Shown here: one piece after another, positions 45,448 through 56,033 of the stretch | How positions within the stretch are numbered: the stretch's first letter is position 1 | Layout: the number at the start of each line of letters is the position of its first letter | Assembly: GCA_963796225.1 (NCBI GenBank) | Contig: CAWCLK010000019.1 | Location: 219,216 to 283,215, forward strand | Origin: CAWCLK01 sp963796225 | GTDB taxonomy: Bacteria > Actinomycetota > Nitriliruptoria > Nitriliruptorales > Nitriliruptoraceae | Direction of reading: 5' to 3' | Length of the DNA stretch: 64,000 nt | Position numbers and translations under genes: made by a program | Notes under the pieces: generated by a model | What the model was told of the DNA's origin: nothing | What the model saw: only the letters and a program-made list of their open reading frames with translations | Database searches by the model: none

Positions 45448-47835
45448 TCACTGGATCCCGATGGCGTCGGCGAGCCGGTCGGCCACCGCGTCGGAGACCG
45501 CGGCCGGTCCACCCACGAACCAGGCCCGCTGCACCTCGCTGCTCGACAGCCCGCGCAGGAAGTCGTACACCTCCTGGCCACCGTTCGGGTCCTGGCCGTT
45601 GACGAGCAGCAGCACCCCGCCGGAGCGGGCCACGGCCGGACCGGCCGCGAGCGCGTCGGGGAACGCCAGGCCCGTGGCGAACCACAGGTCCTTGGTCGAC
45701 GCCCCGGCGGCCACCGACCGCTGGGCGACCTTCACCGACGTCTCGAAGCGCGAGTCCCCGGCGACGCGCACGACCCGCGCCTCGTTGGACCCGCCCGGGA
45801 CGTAGTCGGCCAGGGCTGCCGCGGTCGCGTCGGACACGGCGACGGTGCCGCCGACGACGACCACCTGGCTGGCGTTCAGGTCGGCCAGGGCCGCCCGGGT
45901 CGCGGCCGGCGCCTCGTCACGGGTCACCAGCAGGATCGGACGCTGCTCGAAGGCGGCCAGACCGGACACGGCCACGGCGTCGGGCCACCCGCGCCGCAGG
46001 TCGGCGTTGGCGCCCTCGGTCACGTAGACGGTGCGTGCTGGCACCCGCTGCGAGATCTTCCGGGCGGTGTCGAACCGGTCGGCGCCGGCGATGCGGTCGG
46101 TGGTCAGGCCCATCGACTGCAGCTCGGACTCCACGGCGTTGGACAGTGCGGCCGTCCCACCGAGCAGGATCGCCCGACGGGCACCCAGCCGCACGATCTC
46201 GGCCCGCACCTTGGCGTTCAGCGCCTCGCGTTCGGTGAGCAGCAGCGGGGCGTCCGCCTTGTGGGCGAGCGGCCCGCCGGCCAGGGCGTCCGGGTAGTTG
46301 GTCGACACCGCGATGACGACCGTGTCGGCGCTGTCACGCTGCGGGAACGAGGTCTGGGAGACCTCGATGGCGGTCTCGACCCGGGACAGGCCCGAGACCC
46401 GCTCACCCGTTGCGGGGCAGCTGCCGGAGGCGGCGTCGCTGCCGTCACGCAGTCCCAGCAGGACGTAGGTCTCGCCGGTCTTCGTGCCGTTGCTGTACAC
46501 GCTGGCGGTGTTGCCCGTGACCAGGGTCCCGTCCGAGGCGATGCCGCCGATCGTGGCCGGCTCGCCCAGGCGCTGGGTCGTGGTCGACGTCGCGCAGTCG
46601 GGCACGACGAACGCGTCGGCCCCGCCGTCCTCGAAGGCCTCGAGGTAGGTGCCGCCGAAGGCGCCGTGGATGAACGTGCCGTCCGCGTCGGTGATCAGCT
46701 GGTTGCCGTTGTTGGAGAAGCTCGAGGGGTCGCGCCGGAACGCCACCGCGCCGGTGTCGACGTCCAGCCCGTAGATCTGGCCGTTGCCGGAGGTCCAGCC
46801 GGCCACCACGCCGGTGCCGCTGTCGGTCAGCGACGCGATGCGCTGGCGCTGGCCGTCGGTGGACTTCGGCCGGGACACCCAGCCGAGCGACAGGGACGTG
46901 CCGTCGTCGTCGACGCGCGCGACGCACGCGACCAGGTTGCCGGAGCCGGGGTCGCAGCGGTCGAGCGCCACCACCACACCGCCGTCGACCGCGATGATCG
47001 ACTTCAGGGCGTTGGACGCCGAGGTGCCGGGCACCTCGACCTGGTCACGGACGGTCCCGTCGGACAGCCGCACGGCGTTGAGCCACCACGTCACCGGGTT
47101 GGTCGAGGGGTCCTTGACCGACAGGTAGTAGGCGGTGGTGCCGGCCTCGTCGACGACCACCTGGTCGTTGCGACCGTTGTTCACCGCCCCGTCGGCGGCG
47201 GTCCGGGCCTCGAAGTTCCACTCGAGGCCGCCGCCGTTGACGTCGACCGCGCGGATGCCCGAGCTCGCCCCGCCGTAGGGCACCAGCACGAGGTCGTCGA
47301 CGAGCACCAGGCGCGACGGACAGGTCTTCAGGTCGGGGTCGCTGTAGAGCACGCTGTCGAGCTGGCCGCCCGTGGTCTCGTAGGCGACGAGGTCGTCGCT
47401 GCCGCTGGAGGCGTCGAGCTGGGCGATGACCCGCCCGTCGTTGGTCACGGCCGGGTGGCAGCCCGCGTAGATGCCCGTCACCGGGTTCTTCCACAGGACG
47501 GAGCCGGTGGCGGTGTCCACGGCGTTGAGGTAGCCCTCCCCGGACAGCGCCCCGGATTCGACCCGCCCGGACACGTACACGTGCCCCGCGGCGTCGATCG
47601 GGAACGGGTCCTCGTGGCCACGACCGCCGAGGTCGACGCCGAGGTCGGTGCGCCACGCGATGCCCGGCGAGGTGGGCCCGTCGGTGGTGGCGTGGCGGCT
47701 GGCCTGCCCGTCGATGGCCGAGTGGCCCGCGGGGGCCGGCGCCGCGCCGGCGGTCGTGGGAAGGACCAGGGCGGCGGCCAGGACGGCCACCATCCCCGCC
47801 GCGCGACGCGGCCCGGTCCGGGTGCTCGTGTGCAT
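45448..47835 (-). CDS. Secreted beta-propeller protein with three cell-wall-binding (CWB2) repeats
   Basis: 795 residues: signal peptide (AAGMVAVLAAALVLPTTAGA), a PQQ-like/WD-like beta-propeller region (about 45-490, with repeats such as YLNAVDTATGSVLWKNPVTG and IYGLDVDTGAVAFRRD), then three CWB2 repeats (about 500-795). Each repeat has a pattern like RVETAIEVSQ ... YPDALAGGPLA ... AILLGGTAALS. CWB2 modules bind anionic wall polymers and anchor surface proteins non-covalently. ATG at 47835 after GCCAGGAGGGC. A SARP-type promoter (direct repeats plus TAGCGT) lies 85-115 bases upstream, next to the SARP gene. Confidence 0.88.
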   Translation of the reverse strand: MHTSTRTGPRRAAGMVAVLAAALVLPTTAGAAPAPAGHSAIDGQASRHATTDGPTSPGIAWRTDLGVDLGGRGHEDPFPIDAAGHVYVSGRVESGALSGEGYLNAVDTATGSVLWKNPVTGIYAGCHPAVTNDGRVIAQLDASSGSDDLVAYETTGGQLDSVLYSDPDLKTCPSRLVLVDDLVLVPYGGASSGIRAVDVNGGGLEWNFEARTAADGAVNNGRNDQVVVDEAGTTAYYLSVKDPSTNPVTWWLNAVRLSDGTVRDQVEVPGTSASNALKSIIAVDGGVVVALDRCDPGSGNLVACVARVDDDGTSLSLGWVSRPKSTDGQRQRIASLTDSGTGVVAGWTSGNGQIYGLDVDTGAVAFRRDPSSFSNNGNQLITDADGTFIHGAFGGTYLEAFEDGGADAFVVPDCATSTTTQRLGEPATIGGIASDGTLVTGNTASVYSNGTKTGETYVLLGLRDGSDAASGSCPATGERVSGLSRVETAIEVSQTSFPQRDSADTVVIAVSTNYPDALAGGPLAHKADAPLLLTEREALNAKVRAEIVRLGARRAILLGGTAALSNAVESELQSMGLTTDRIAGADRFDTARKISQRVPARTVYVTEGANADLRRGWPDAVAVSGLAAFEQRPILLVTRDEAPAATRAALADLNASQVVVVGGTVAVSDATAAALADYVPGGSNEARVVRVAGDSRFETSVKVAQRSVAAGASTKDLWFATGLAFPDALAAGPAVARSGGVLLLVNGQDPNGGQEVYDFLRGLSSSEVQRAWFVGGPAAVSDAVADRLADAIGIQ

Positions 47836-47918
47836 GTGTGCGCCCTCCTGGCGTCCGGGCCGCGACAGCACGCGAGCCGCGCACTCCCCGGCGCGCGGAC
47901 TTCACCCGGTCGCCAGCG

Positions 47919-47952
47919 ACGCTACGAAGGGGCGCTGAACGGGCGCTGAACG
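47919..47952 (-). promoter_or_regulatory. SARP-type direct repeats plus -10, upstream of CWB2/beta-propeller gene
   Basis: Read on the minus strand: CGTTCAGCGCC twice in direct repeat with an 11-base period, then CCTTCG and TAGCGT as -10. The downstream half-site ends eight bases before the -10, the layout known for SARP activators that replace a -35 element. The same 11+11+6 arrangement recurs at 63331-63366. Confidence 0.75.
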
Positions 47953-47980
47953 TGCCGGACGAGACGGGCCACGGCCACCT

Positions 47981-50900
47981 TCAGAGGACGTGCGACAGGG
48001 CCGGCGTCGACGCGCCGACGCCCGCGGCCAGCGTCCGCGCCCGGGACCGTCCTCGCTGGGCCAGCTCGCCCTCCGAGCCCGCGGCGACCCGGCACCAGGC
48101 CTCGGCGGCCAGCAGGTCCGCGCCCTGGTCGGCGAACCGCTCCGCGACCACGGCGAGCGCGTCCATGTCGCCCCGCGCGTGCGCCCGGGCGGAGGCGCAG
48201 AACGCGTCCAGCAGCGTCGCGCCCCGCGTGTCCCGCCCCGCGGCCTCGAGTGCCTCGACGACCGCGGCCGCACGTCCCAGGCGCACGGCGTCGTACAGCG
48301 CGGCCATCCCCCAGGTGACGTGGTCGTCGGCGACCGCAGACCGCCCCACGTCGAGCAGGCGGGCGACCGCGGCATCGGTGTCGGGCAGCAGCAGCCATGC
48401 CTCCGCACGTCCCCACCACACCGCGCTGCGGGGCTCGGCCAGGGCAGCCTCGCGGTCACCGGCGGCGAGGTGCCGTCGGGCGGCGTCGGCGTGGCCGGTC
48501 TGGGCGAGGTGGATGGCGGACCAACCCGGCCAGAGCAGATGCATGCCCAGCGGGTCCGAACCCTCGAGACGCGGTCCGAGCTCGCGGGCTCGTCGGGTCC
48601 CCTCCCCGAGCCGCCCGGCCGCCTCGAGCACCCACAGCAGGAACGTGTCCCAGAGCAGCATCGTCCCCGGGTCGTCACGGGAGGCGGCGTGGCACCGACG
48701 CGTGATCGCCAGCGCGTCGCCGACGCGACCGGCGCAGATCAACGCCGAACACCGGTTCACCTGCAGCTGGCTCTCGGCCAGCGGCAGGACCGGCCGCAGC
48801 TCCCGGGCGTGGGGCAGCTGCTCCTCGGTCGTGGCCAGCACGCCGTCGAGCTGGCCCAGCATCGACCGTGCCAGCGTCACGCTCACCGCGATCGACAGGC
48901 GGTCGACCGGGGCGAGGTCGTCGTCGACCAGCGCCCCGCTGGCGGCCACCACCTCGCGCAGGTCTCCCGACATCCCGAGGAACAAGGCCCGCTCGACACG
49001 AAGGCGCCCCGTCGCCGGATGCTCGCCGAGCCGGGCGATGGCCGGCTCGAGCACGGCGATCGCGGCGGCCGGGTCCCGGGCGCCGAACCCGAGGTTGGCG
49101 GCCCGTTCGCTGGCCACCGCGACCTGGTCGTCGGGGTCCTCGGCGAGCTCCTGGGCCCGGGCGAGATGGCGGTCGGCCTCGTCGTGCCGGCCCCCGTGGT
49201 GGGCCGCCCGCCCGCACAGCCGCCACACGTGCACGTCGTCGGGACGCGCGGCGCAGGCGACCTCGGCCAGGCGCAGCGCGAGGGCCGGGTCCAGCCGGAG
49301 GACGGCCTGCTCGGAGGCCGCGACGGCGAGGTCGGGATCGAGCGTCCCATGGGCCAGCTGCAGCGTCGCCGCCCGGAGCAGGTCCCCCTCGAGGGGGAAG
49401 TCGCGGGCCTGCAGCGCCTCGCTGACCTGCAGCCCGAGCGCGCGTCGACGCATCGCGGTCAGCCCGGCCGCGACGTTCTCGGCGTGCAGGGGGTGGGTGA
49501 CGTCCACGACCGGGCCGGCGGATCCGTCGGCGACGCGGACCAGGTGGCGCGACTCGAGCTCGTCGACCGCCCCCGGGTCCACGATGTCCTCCAGCACGAC
49601 CAGGGCGATGGGCCGCACCACGGCCACGACCTCGAAGGCGCGTCGTGCCGCGTCCCCGAGGCGGTTCACGGAGGCGCCGACCAGCTCGGTCAGGCGGCCG
49701 GCCCCGGCGACGTCCGACTCGAGGACCCAGCGACCGTCCTCGGCCAGGACCAGGGCACGCTCGTCGCGGCCGGCACGCACGACCTCGCGCAGGTGCAGGG
49801 GGTTGCCCGCAGCCAGCTCGGCCAGGCGGCGCCGGGTGCCGGGATGCGTGGGACCGACCGCCGCGTCGATCAGGGCATGCATCTCGTCGCGCGCGAGCCC
49901 GTCGAGGTGCAGTCGGTCGAGCCCCAGGTCGACCCACCACCGGGTCACCGCCGGCGGGACCGGCTCGCCGGTGCGAAGCGTCGCGACCACCCGGGCGACG
50001 CCGGCCTCCAGTGCCGCCGTGAGCAGGGTGAGCGTGGCCCCGTCGAGGTGCATGACGTCGTCCACGAGCACGATCGGCGGGGTCGACGTCCGCAGCGACG
50101 CGAGCGCCCCGAGCAGCTGCTGCACCTGCGCGGGCAGGGGGCCGGGTCGCAGGGCACCGAGGGATCCCGCGACGCCCAGCGGCAGCGTGGCGAGGCTCTC
50201 GTTGGCCCGGAACGACACGGTGCGGGTGGCGTGGGCCCCGGCCAGCAGCGCGCACTCGTGGAGCAGGCGAGTCTTGCCCACGCCCGCCTCCCCGGCCAGC
50301 ACGAGGCCCGGCAGGTCCCCCGTGACGACCTCGGGAAAGCGTGCCAGGACCTCCTGGCGACCGACGAGGTCCCACAGGTGCGTGTCGCCCCGCGGGCGCG
50401 CCGTGGACCGTGGGGATCGGGGCGCCACCAGGGGGACCGCGGCCACGTCGGTGTCGTCGACGAGGATCTCGTGCTCGAGGTGGCGCAGGCGCACCCCCGG
50501 CTCGAGCCCGAACGCCAGCAGGGCGTCACGCGCCCGGCGATAGGTCTCCAGCGCCTCGGCGGGGCGTCCGGCCATCCATCGCGCGCGCATCAGCTGCTCC
50601 CACAGCCGCTCGCGACCGGGGTGGGCCGCCACGAGCCCCTCGAGGTCGGCGAGGGAGTCCTCCCACCGTCCCACCGCGAGCAGCGCCCCGACCCGCAGCT
50701 CCTGCGCGAGGGTGTGCAACTCGACGAGGCGGTCGATCACGGGACGGACCGTGGCCATGTCCGCGAGGTCCTCGTACGGGATCACCGCGCCACAGCTCGC
50801 CGGCCTCGGCGGTGGCGGCCAGGACCGCGTCGTGGTCGCCGTCGAGGTGGGCCGCCCGGGCGCGCGCCAGGGCAGCCTCGAAGCGTCCGGCGTCGACGTC

Positions 50901-51185
50901 CTGCACGGCCACGTCGAGGCGATAGCCCGTCGGCTCGGTGACCACGAGGTGCCCGAGCTCAGGACCGAGTCGGCGGCGCAGCCCGGACACGTGGGCCTGC
51001 AGCGTGTTCACGGCCGTCGCCGGAGGTGCCTCGCCCCACAGTCCCTCGATCAGGGTGTGGCGGGTCACCTCGGCCCCGGCGTGCAGCAGGAGCAGGGCCA
51101 GGAGTCGACGACGAGCACGACGGCGGGGCGTGCGTTCCGGGTCCGCCTCCACCCCGAGCGGACCGAGCACGGTGAACCGCGCCAC
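47981..51185 (-). CDS. SARP/AfsR-type transcriptional activator with ATPase and TPR-like region (apparent frameshift)
   Basis: About 1067 residues. The N-terminus has an OmpR-like winged helix (MARFTVLGPLGVEAD, then TLIEGLWGEAPPATAVNTLQ) and a bacterial transcriptional activator (BTAD) domain continuing through ERLWEQLMRARWMAGRPAEA. Next is an AAA/STAND ATPase (about 295-560) with Walker A AGEAGVGKTRLL and Walker B IVLVDDVMHLD, then alpha-helical TPR-like repeats to the end. One extra C near 50778-50780 splits the ORF inside BTAD; corrected, WRGDPYEDLAD is normal. GTG start at 51185. No LuxR HTH at the C-terminus. Probably activates the flanking CWB2 genes through CGTTCAG repeats, and itself. 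Confidence 0.87.
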
Positions 51186-51253
51186 CGTCGGCCTTCCCTC
51201 GACCCCCAGAGACTAGGACGTCCCGCCGGTCCGATGACGACGAACGGGTGCGG

Positions 51254-51272
51254 CGCTGAATTCTCGCTGAAC
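51254..51272. promoter_or_regulatory. Third 11-bp direct repeat, between the divergent SARP and CWB2 genes
   Basis: CGCTGAATTCTCGCTGAAC: CGCTGAA twice with an 11-base start-to-start spacing. Read toward the SARP gene (minus strand) it is GTTCAGCG-AGA-ATTCAGCG, the same half-site and orientation as at 47933 and 63332, and it lies 68 bases before the SARP start. The hexamer six bases beyond is GTTCGT, a poor -10. Toward the plus-strand CWB2 gene, TACAAC (51322) is a possible -10 further on. Confidence 0.6.
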
Positions 51273-51358
51273 CCGCGGGGCGCGGGCGGGACTCGTCCGT
51301 CCGGACCCCTGGCCGCAGGTCTACAACTCAGGGGACGCCGGGGTGCGAGGAGACTGCC

Positions 51359-53019
51359 ATGGGGCGACGGCTGCTGGGACGTGTGGTGCTCGTGACGGGG
51401 ATGGTGGCCGTGCTGGCCGGCCCCGTCCCGGTGGGGGCGCAGGAGTCGATCGACTTCGACCTGCGCACCTGGACCAAGCAGGGACCCGACGAGGTCGGGG
51501 ACTGGGAGGTCTCGGCGGACGGCCTGGAGGTGATCCAGCAGCTCAACGACGATCCGACCTACTTCGTCAGCCCGGAGACGGTCACCTCCGGGACCATCAC
51601 GGGGGTGTTCGAGGTCCAGACCACGTCCGACGACGACTTCATCGGGTTCGTGTTCGGGTACACGGGACCGACCGCGGACGACCCGTTCGCCTACGACCAC
51701 CTCGTCTTCGACTGGCGGGAGAACTCCCAGGGGGGCTACGGGGACTGCACGGCCCAGGAGGGCTTCTCGCTGATGCGGGTCAAGGGCCAGCTGTCGGAGG
51801 ACCCCGACGAGCGCCGCGAGGGCAACGGCATGGTGCTGCCGGTCCACTGGTGCCACGAGCAGGTCGTCAACGACCCGCGGGTCCAGGTGCTGGCACGCAA
51901 GTGGGGTGACGGCCTCGGGTGGGAGGCGAACACCGAGTACGCCTTCACGCTCGACTACAGCCCCGACCGCGTGCGCGTCGCGATCGACGGGGAGACCATC
52001 TTCGACGTCGCCGGCACCTTCCCCGCAGGCTCCTTCGGCTTCTACAACTACTCGCAGAAGGACGTGCGCTACTCCGGGTTCCGGTCCCGGCCGACCGAGC
52101 CGGAGCCACGGCTGTCCGGCGAGGACCGCTTCGACACGGCCGTGGCGATCTCGCAGGACGCCTGGGCGGACGGGGCGGCGGACGCCGTCGTGCTGACGCG
52201 GTCCGACGTGTTCGCCGACGCGCTGGCCGGCACGCCGCTGGCCGTCGCCAAGGGCGGACCCCTGCTGATCACCGACCGCGACCAGCTGGTCCCCGCGGTC
52301 CGCAGCGAGATCCGCCGCCTGTTGGGCAGCGACACCTCCAAGACCGTCTACCTGCTGGGCGGCCCGGTGGCGCTGGACGCCTCGGTGCAGTCGAGCGTGC
52401 AGTCGCATGGGTCTACCGCACCCGTCGCCTGGCCGGTGAGGACCGGGTCCAGACCGCGATCGAGATCGCGAAGGTGCTGCCGTCCATCGGGACCTTCCTC
52501 GTGACCACGGGCTACAACTTCCCCGACGCGCTGGCCGCCGGTCCGGCCGCGGCCAACGTCGGCGGGGCGGTGCTGCTCACCGTCGACGACCGGGCGGCGG
52601 ACGCCACGGTCGCGTTCATGGACGCGCGACCCAGCGTGCCGCGGTACGCCATCGGTGGGCCCGCCGCGGCTGCCCACCCCGAGGCCACGCCGGTGTTCGG
52701 TCCTGACCGGATCCGCAGCGCCCTCGCCGTCGCCGACCGGTTCTTCGACGGTCCGGGCGTGGCCGGGCTGGCTCGCGCCGACGACTTCCCCGACTCGCTG
52801 GCCGGCGGGGCGCACGTCGCCATGGGGCTGCCCGAGCTCGGGCGGTCCGGCGGCCCGATGCTGCTGACCCCGTCGACGGAGCTGGCCGGTCCGGTGTCGA
52901 CGTGGCTGTGCCGCAACGCCGACACCCTCGAGCACGCCTTCGTCTACGGCGGGCCCGTGGCCATCGCCACCAGCGTCGAGACGGCGGCCGAGGACCGCGT
53001 GGACGGCAAGGGGTGCTGA
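51359..53019 (+). CDS. Secreted CWB2 protein with thrombospondin-C-terminal-like domain (apparent frameshift)
   Basis: About 553 residues. Signal peptide (VVLVTGMVAVLAGPVPVGAQ), then about 220 residues resembling the jelly-roll domain of thrombospondin type 3 C-termini (DDDFIGFVFGYTGPTADDP; DHLVFDWRENSQGG; TFPAGSFGFYNYSQKDVRYS), then three CWB2 repeats (RFDTAVAISQDAW; FPDALAAGPAAANVGG; FVYGGPVAIATSV). One G is missing in GGG at 52409-52411; the corrected second repeat reads RLAGEDRVQTAIEIAK. ATG 51359 has AGGAGA upstream. Its stop overlaps the GTG of the caspase-like lipoprotein gene, so both are made together. Confidence 0.85.
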
Positions 53020-55517
53020 TCCGCGTCACCGCCGGTGGCCTCGCCGCCGGGGTCTGCCTGGCGCTGGCCGCGGTGGCCTGCTCGAGCGGTGAGGCCACGG
53101 TCGACGCGACCCCGTCGGTGGACGACGACGACGGGTCCGTGGAGCTCACCTGCGAGCGGGCCGGCTACCCGTGCAGCTGGGACGACGTGCCCGAGGCCGT
53201 CTTCGCCACGACCGTCGAGCTGCTGACCGACGCCGGGTCCGCCCTCGCGGACGGCGCCACGCCCGAGGAGGTCGCGGCGACGCTGGACGAGCACCCGGAC
53301 GTCGCGACGGTACGCAGCGACCGCAGCGGCGTGATCTTCCGTCTCGACGGGGCTCCCCCGGTCGTGGCCGAGACCGACGACGCCTCGGCCGTCCGCCTCG
53401 GCGCCGACTCCTTCCTCGACGGCCTGGGTGCCCCAGCGCCCCCGACGGCCACGCCCACCTCCACGTCGGCGGCCCCCGGCTCGGTCGTCGCCGCCACGTA
53501 CGAGCCGCCGCGACGGCGGCATGACCGTCCGCGAACCGCGGTGGTGATCGAGCCCTTCCGCGACGTCGACCGCATGTTCCTCGAGGTCGGCCTGCACAAC
53601 AGCGGGAATCTGCCCCTGGACGAGGAGATCACCGAGGAGGTCTTCGCCGCGCACGTCGGCCGCACGGAGGCGGCGCTCCGGGCCAGCGACCACGTGGACG
53701 TGACTGTCGACCACGGGTTCGACGTCTTCACGCGGTTCGACGAGTTCGACCTGGTCGTCCTGTCGACGCACAGCTCGGACTTCTCCGGCAAGGAGGACTG
53801 CGGCACGGATCCTGGCGACCTGTGCCAACAGGTGCTCGGAGGACCCGTCATCGCCCGGGAGAAGAACGAGCATTCCGCGGACTTCCTCGACGCCATGTAC
53901 CGCCAGATCGTCGGCCGTCCCCCGGGGACGACGATCGGGCTGCTGGACGAGGTCTTCTACATCGCGCTCACCGAGGACTTCTTCTCGTCGGTGTACGGAC
54001 CCCGGGGCATCGACGCGATCGTCATCCTCAACGCCTGCCATCCCGGCGGGCGGACCGCGAGCGACTCGCTGTTCGACGTGATGGCAGGCACCGCGTCCGG
54101 CGATCCCGCCGGGACGCTGTTCGCCTGGAGCGACTACGTGGACGGCGTGAGGGCGGACGAGGCGACGGCGGCGCTGGCGCGACTCCTCGTCGACGACGGG
54201 CTCATGACCTCGGAGGCGATGGAGGTCATCGAGGACCTCGGGCTGGACCGCCACGTGGCGACAACGGACAGCGACACCCCCGACCGGCCGGTGCTGCGAC
54301 GACACGGCCGGGACCTGCGGGCGCGGGACGTGGTCACCGCGGAGACTGCCGGTGCGGAGCTCACACCGGGGGCGACCATCGCGGTCAAGGGTGAACCGGA
54401 CGACGGCAGGACCGACGTCATCCGCGAGCTGACCTTCCTCGTGGAGGGGGTGGCCCGCGGCGAGGAGGGCGATGCGGTGCTCACCTGGCAGCTTCCGGTG
54501 CGCCAGGCCGAGCCCGTCACGATCCGGCGACCGTTCGAGTCGGCGACCGGGCGGACCGTCGAGGTGGTCGAGGAGCGGGATCAGTGGCGGGCGTTCCGGA
54601 TCCACCTCACGAACCTCGACCTCGAGTTCGACCTGACACGCGAGGACCTGGTCTGCTGCCTCGAGCACCGCCTCGTGGTGGAGATCACCGACGGCGCGGG
54701 CGCCCCGTCGCGCCACGAGGTCGATCCCGTCTTCCTGCGGGAGGAGACCGTCGAGGTGCTCGACCCGGACCTCGGGCGCCCGCTGGCCGACGGCGACCGC
54801 GTCGCCCTGGACGGCGCACCCCGGGACGGGACGGCGGAGGTCTACCCACTCCTCGTGCGGATGGACCATCTCGACGAACGGGACGTAGCTGCGATGACGC
54901 TCGACGTCACGGTCGGCGACACGCCGGTCCGGATCCCCAGCTCGCAGTGGGACGAGGTCGGCGACGGCACCTACGAGGCCACCCGGGACGTCGTGCTGTA
55001 CGACTTCCCCGACGACGAGGAGGAGGTCCCCGTCGTGGCGACGTTGCGGCTGCCCGAGGGCACGGTGGAGCAGTCGCTGGACCCCGTGGTCCTGGAGCTC
55101 GCCCCGACCTGCGCCGGGCTGGCGAGCACCGAGCTCGTCAACGCCTCCCTGGGGACCGACTTCGACCCCCCGATCGACGTCGGCGGCGACTGCCGCTGGG
55201 CCGACGACCTCTCCACGTTCCACCTCAGGCTGATGCCACCGGCCACGTGGCCGTCGATGGAGCTGCTGTGGGCGTCCAACGACGGCTGGCAGGTCCCGGG
55301 TACCGGCACGCGGGCCTTCTACGACGACGGTGGCGGACCGGCCAACGACGCCAGCAGCACCGGCGCCGACGGACGCACGAGCTGGTCGGCCTTCCGCACC
55401 CTGACCGTGGAGACCCACGAGCAGTGGATCCAGCTGCAGGCCACCGGGAACCTCGCCCACGAGTCCGACGTCCGTGCCCGGCTCGTCGCGCTCGCGCGTG
55501 CCATCCACGCCAGATGA
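53013..55517 (+). CDS. Large lipoprotein with caspase/CHAT-like domain
   Basis: 834 residues, GTG at 53013 overlapping the CWB2 gene stop. N-terminal lipoprotein signal with AAVACSS as a lipobox variant. Residues about 175-400 have the order of a caspase-fold (C14/CHAT/C25) peptidase: FDLVVLSTHSSDFSG supplies the catalytic His, and DAIVILNACHPGGR the nucleophile Cys. Between them GLLDEVFYIAL is a helix-strand. The rest is beta-rich Ig-like segments and a C-terminal domain with a Cys pair. If active it would be a surface-exposed protease, coupled to a wall-binding protein. Peptidase assignment is from motif order only. Confidence 0.65.
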   Translation: MLIRVTAGGLAAGVCLALAAVACSSGEATVDATPSVDDDDGSVELTCERAGYPCSWDDVPEAVFATTVELLTDAGSALADGATPEEVAATLDEHPDVATVRSDRSGVIFRLDGAPPVVAETDDASAVRLGADSFLDGLGAPAPPTATPTSTSAAPGSVVAATYEPPRRRHDRPRTAVVIEPFRDVDRMFLEVGLHNSGNLPLDEEITEEVFAAHVGRTEAALRASDHVDVTVDHGFDVFTRFDEFDLVVLSTHSSDFSGKEDCGTDPGDLCQQVLGGPVIAREKNEHSADFLDAMYRQIVGRPPGTTIGLLDEVFYIALTEDFFSSVYGPRGIDAIVILNACHPGGRTASDSLFDVMAGTASGDPAGTLFAWSDYVDGVRADEATAALARLLVDDGLMTSEAMEVIEDLGLDRHVATTDSDTPDRPVLRRHGRDLRARDVVTAETAGAELTPGATIAVKGEPDDGRTDVIRELTFLVEGVARGEEGDAVLTWQLPVRQAEPVTIRRPFESATGRTVEVVEERDQWRAFRIHLTNLDLEFDLTREDLVCCLEHRLVVEITDGAGAPSRHEVDPVFLREETVEVLDPDLGRPLADGDRVALDGAPRDGTAEVYPLLVRMDHLDERDVAAMTLDVTVGDTPVRIPSSQWDEVGDGTYEATRDVVLYDFPDDEEEVPVVATLRLPEGTVEQSLDPVVLELAPTCAGLASTELVNASLGTDFDPPIDVGGDCRWADDLSTFHLRLMPPATWPSMELLWASNDGWQVPGTGTRAFYDDGGGPANDASSTGADGRTSWSAFRTLTVETHEQWIQLQATGNLAHESDVRARLVALARAIHAR

Positions 55518-55546
55518 CGCAGGACCGACGCCACAGGAGGACGCAC

Positions 55547-56002
55547 ATGGACAGCGGACGGATCCGGGCAGCGATGCTCGCGGGGGTGATGGTGCTCACG
55601 GCCGCATGCGGTGGTGGGGACGCCCCGGCCGCCTCGCCGGAGTCGTCGGGGGGTGGGACCGGCCAGGTCGCCCGCAACAGCGACGAGCTGCTGCCGGAGC
55701 TGGCCGGGTTCCCGGTGCCCGACGGCGCGTCGCTGCTGCGCGGGGTGGTGAGCGCGGGGTTCGCCAGCCAGGCGGTCGCGACCGACCTGTCGGTCGAGGA
55801 GACGATGCGCTTCTACCTCGACCGTCTCCCGAGCGCCGGGTTCACGATCACCGACGAGGGCGCCCAGACCGCCGACGACATCCGCCCGGGGCAACCGAAC
55901 ATCATCGGCATCGAGGACGCCGAGGGCCACCCCGGCAACCTCGTCGTCCAGTCCGGCGAGGGGACGGCCACCCAGGTCAGCGTGTCGCTCAACCTGAACT
56001 GA
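55547..56002 (+). CDS. Small lipoprotein, unknown family
   Basis: 151 residues with a clear lipobox (AGVMVLTAACGGG), a Ser/Gly-rich linker, then a compact domain with FPVPDGASLLRGVVS, LSVEETMRFYLDRLPSAGFT and NLVVQSGEG, a pattern seen in small lipoproteins that resemble pilus-/wall-associated DUFs. CAGGAGGACGC precedes the ATG. It follows the caspase-like lipoprotein gene by 29 bases on the same strand, so it is likely in the same operon. Confidence 0.7.
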   Translation: MDSGRIRAAMLAGVMVLTAACGGGDAPAASPESSGGGTGQVARNSDELLPELAGFPVPDGASLLRGVVSAGFASQAVATDLSVEETMRFYLDRLPSAGFTITDEGAQTADDIRPGQPNIIGIEDAEGHPGNLVVQSGEGTATQVSVSLNLN

Positions 56003-56033
56003 CGCGGGTCAGCCGGAGCGGTGGACCTGCGCA

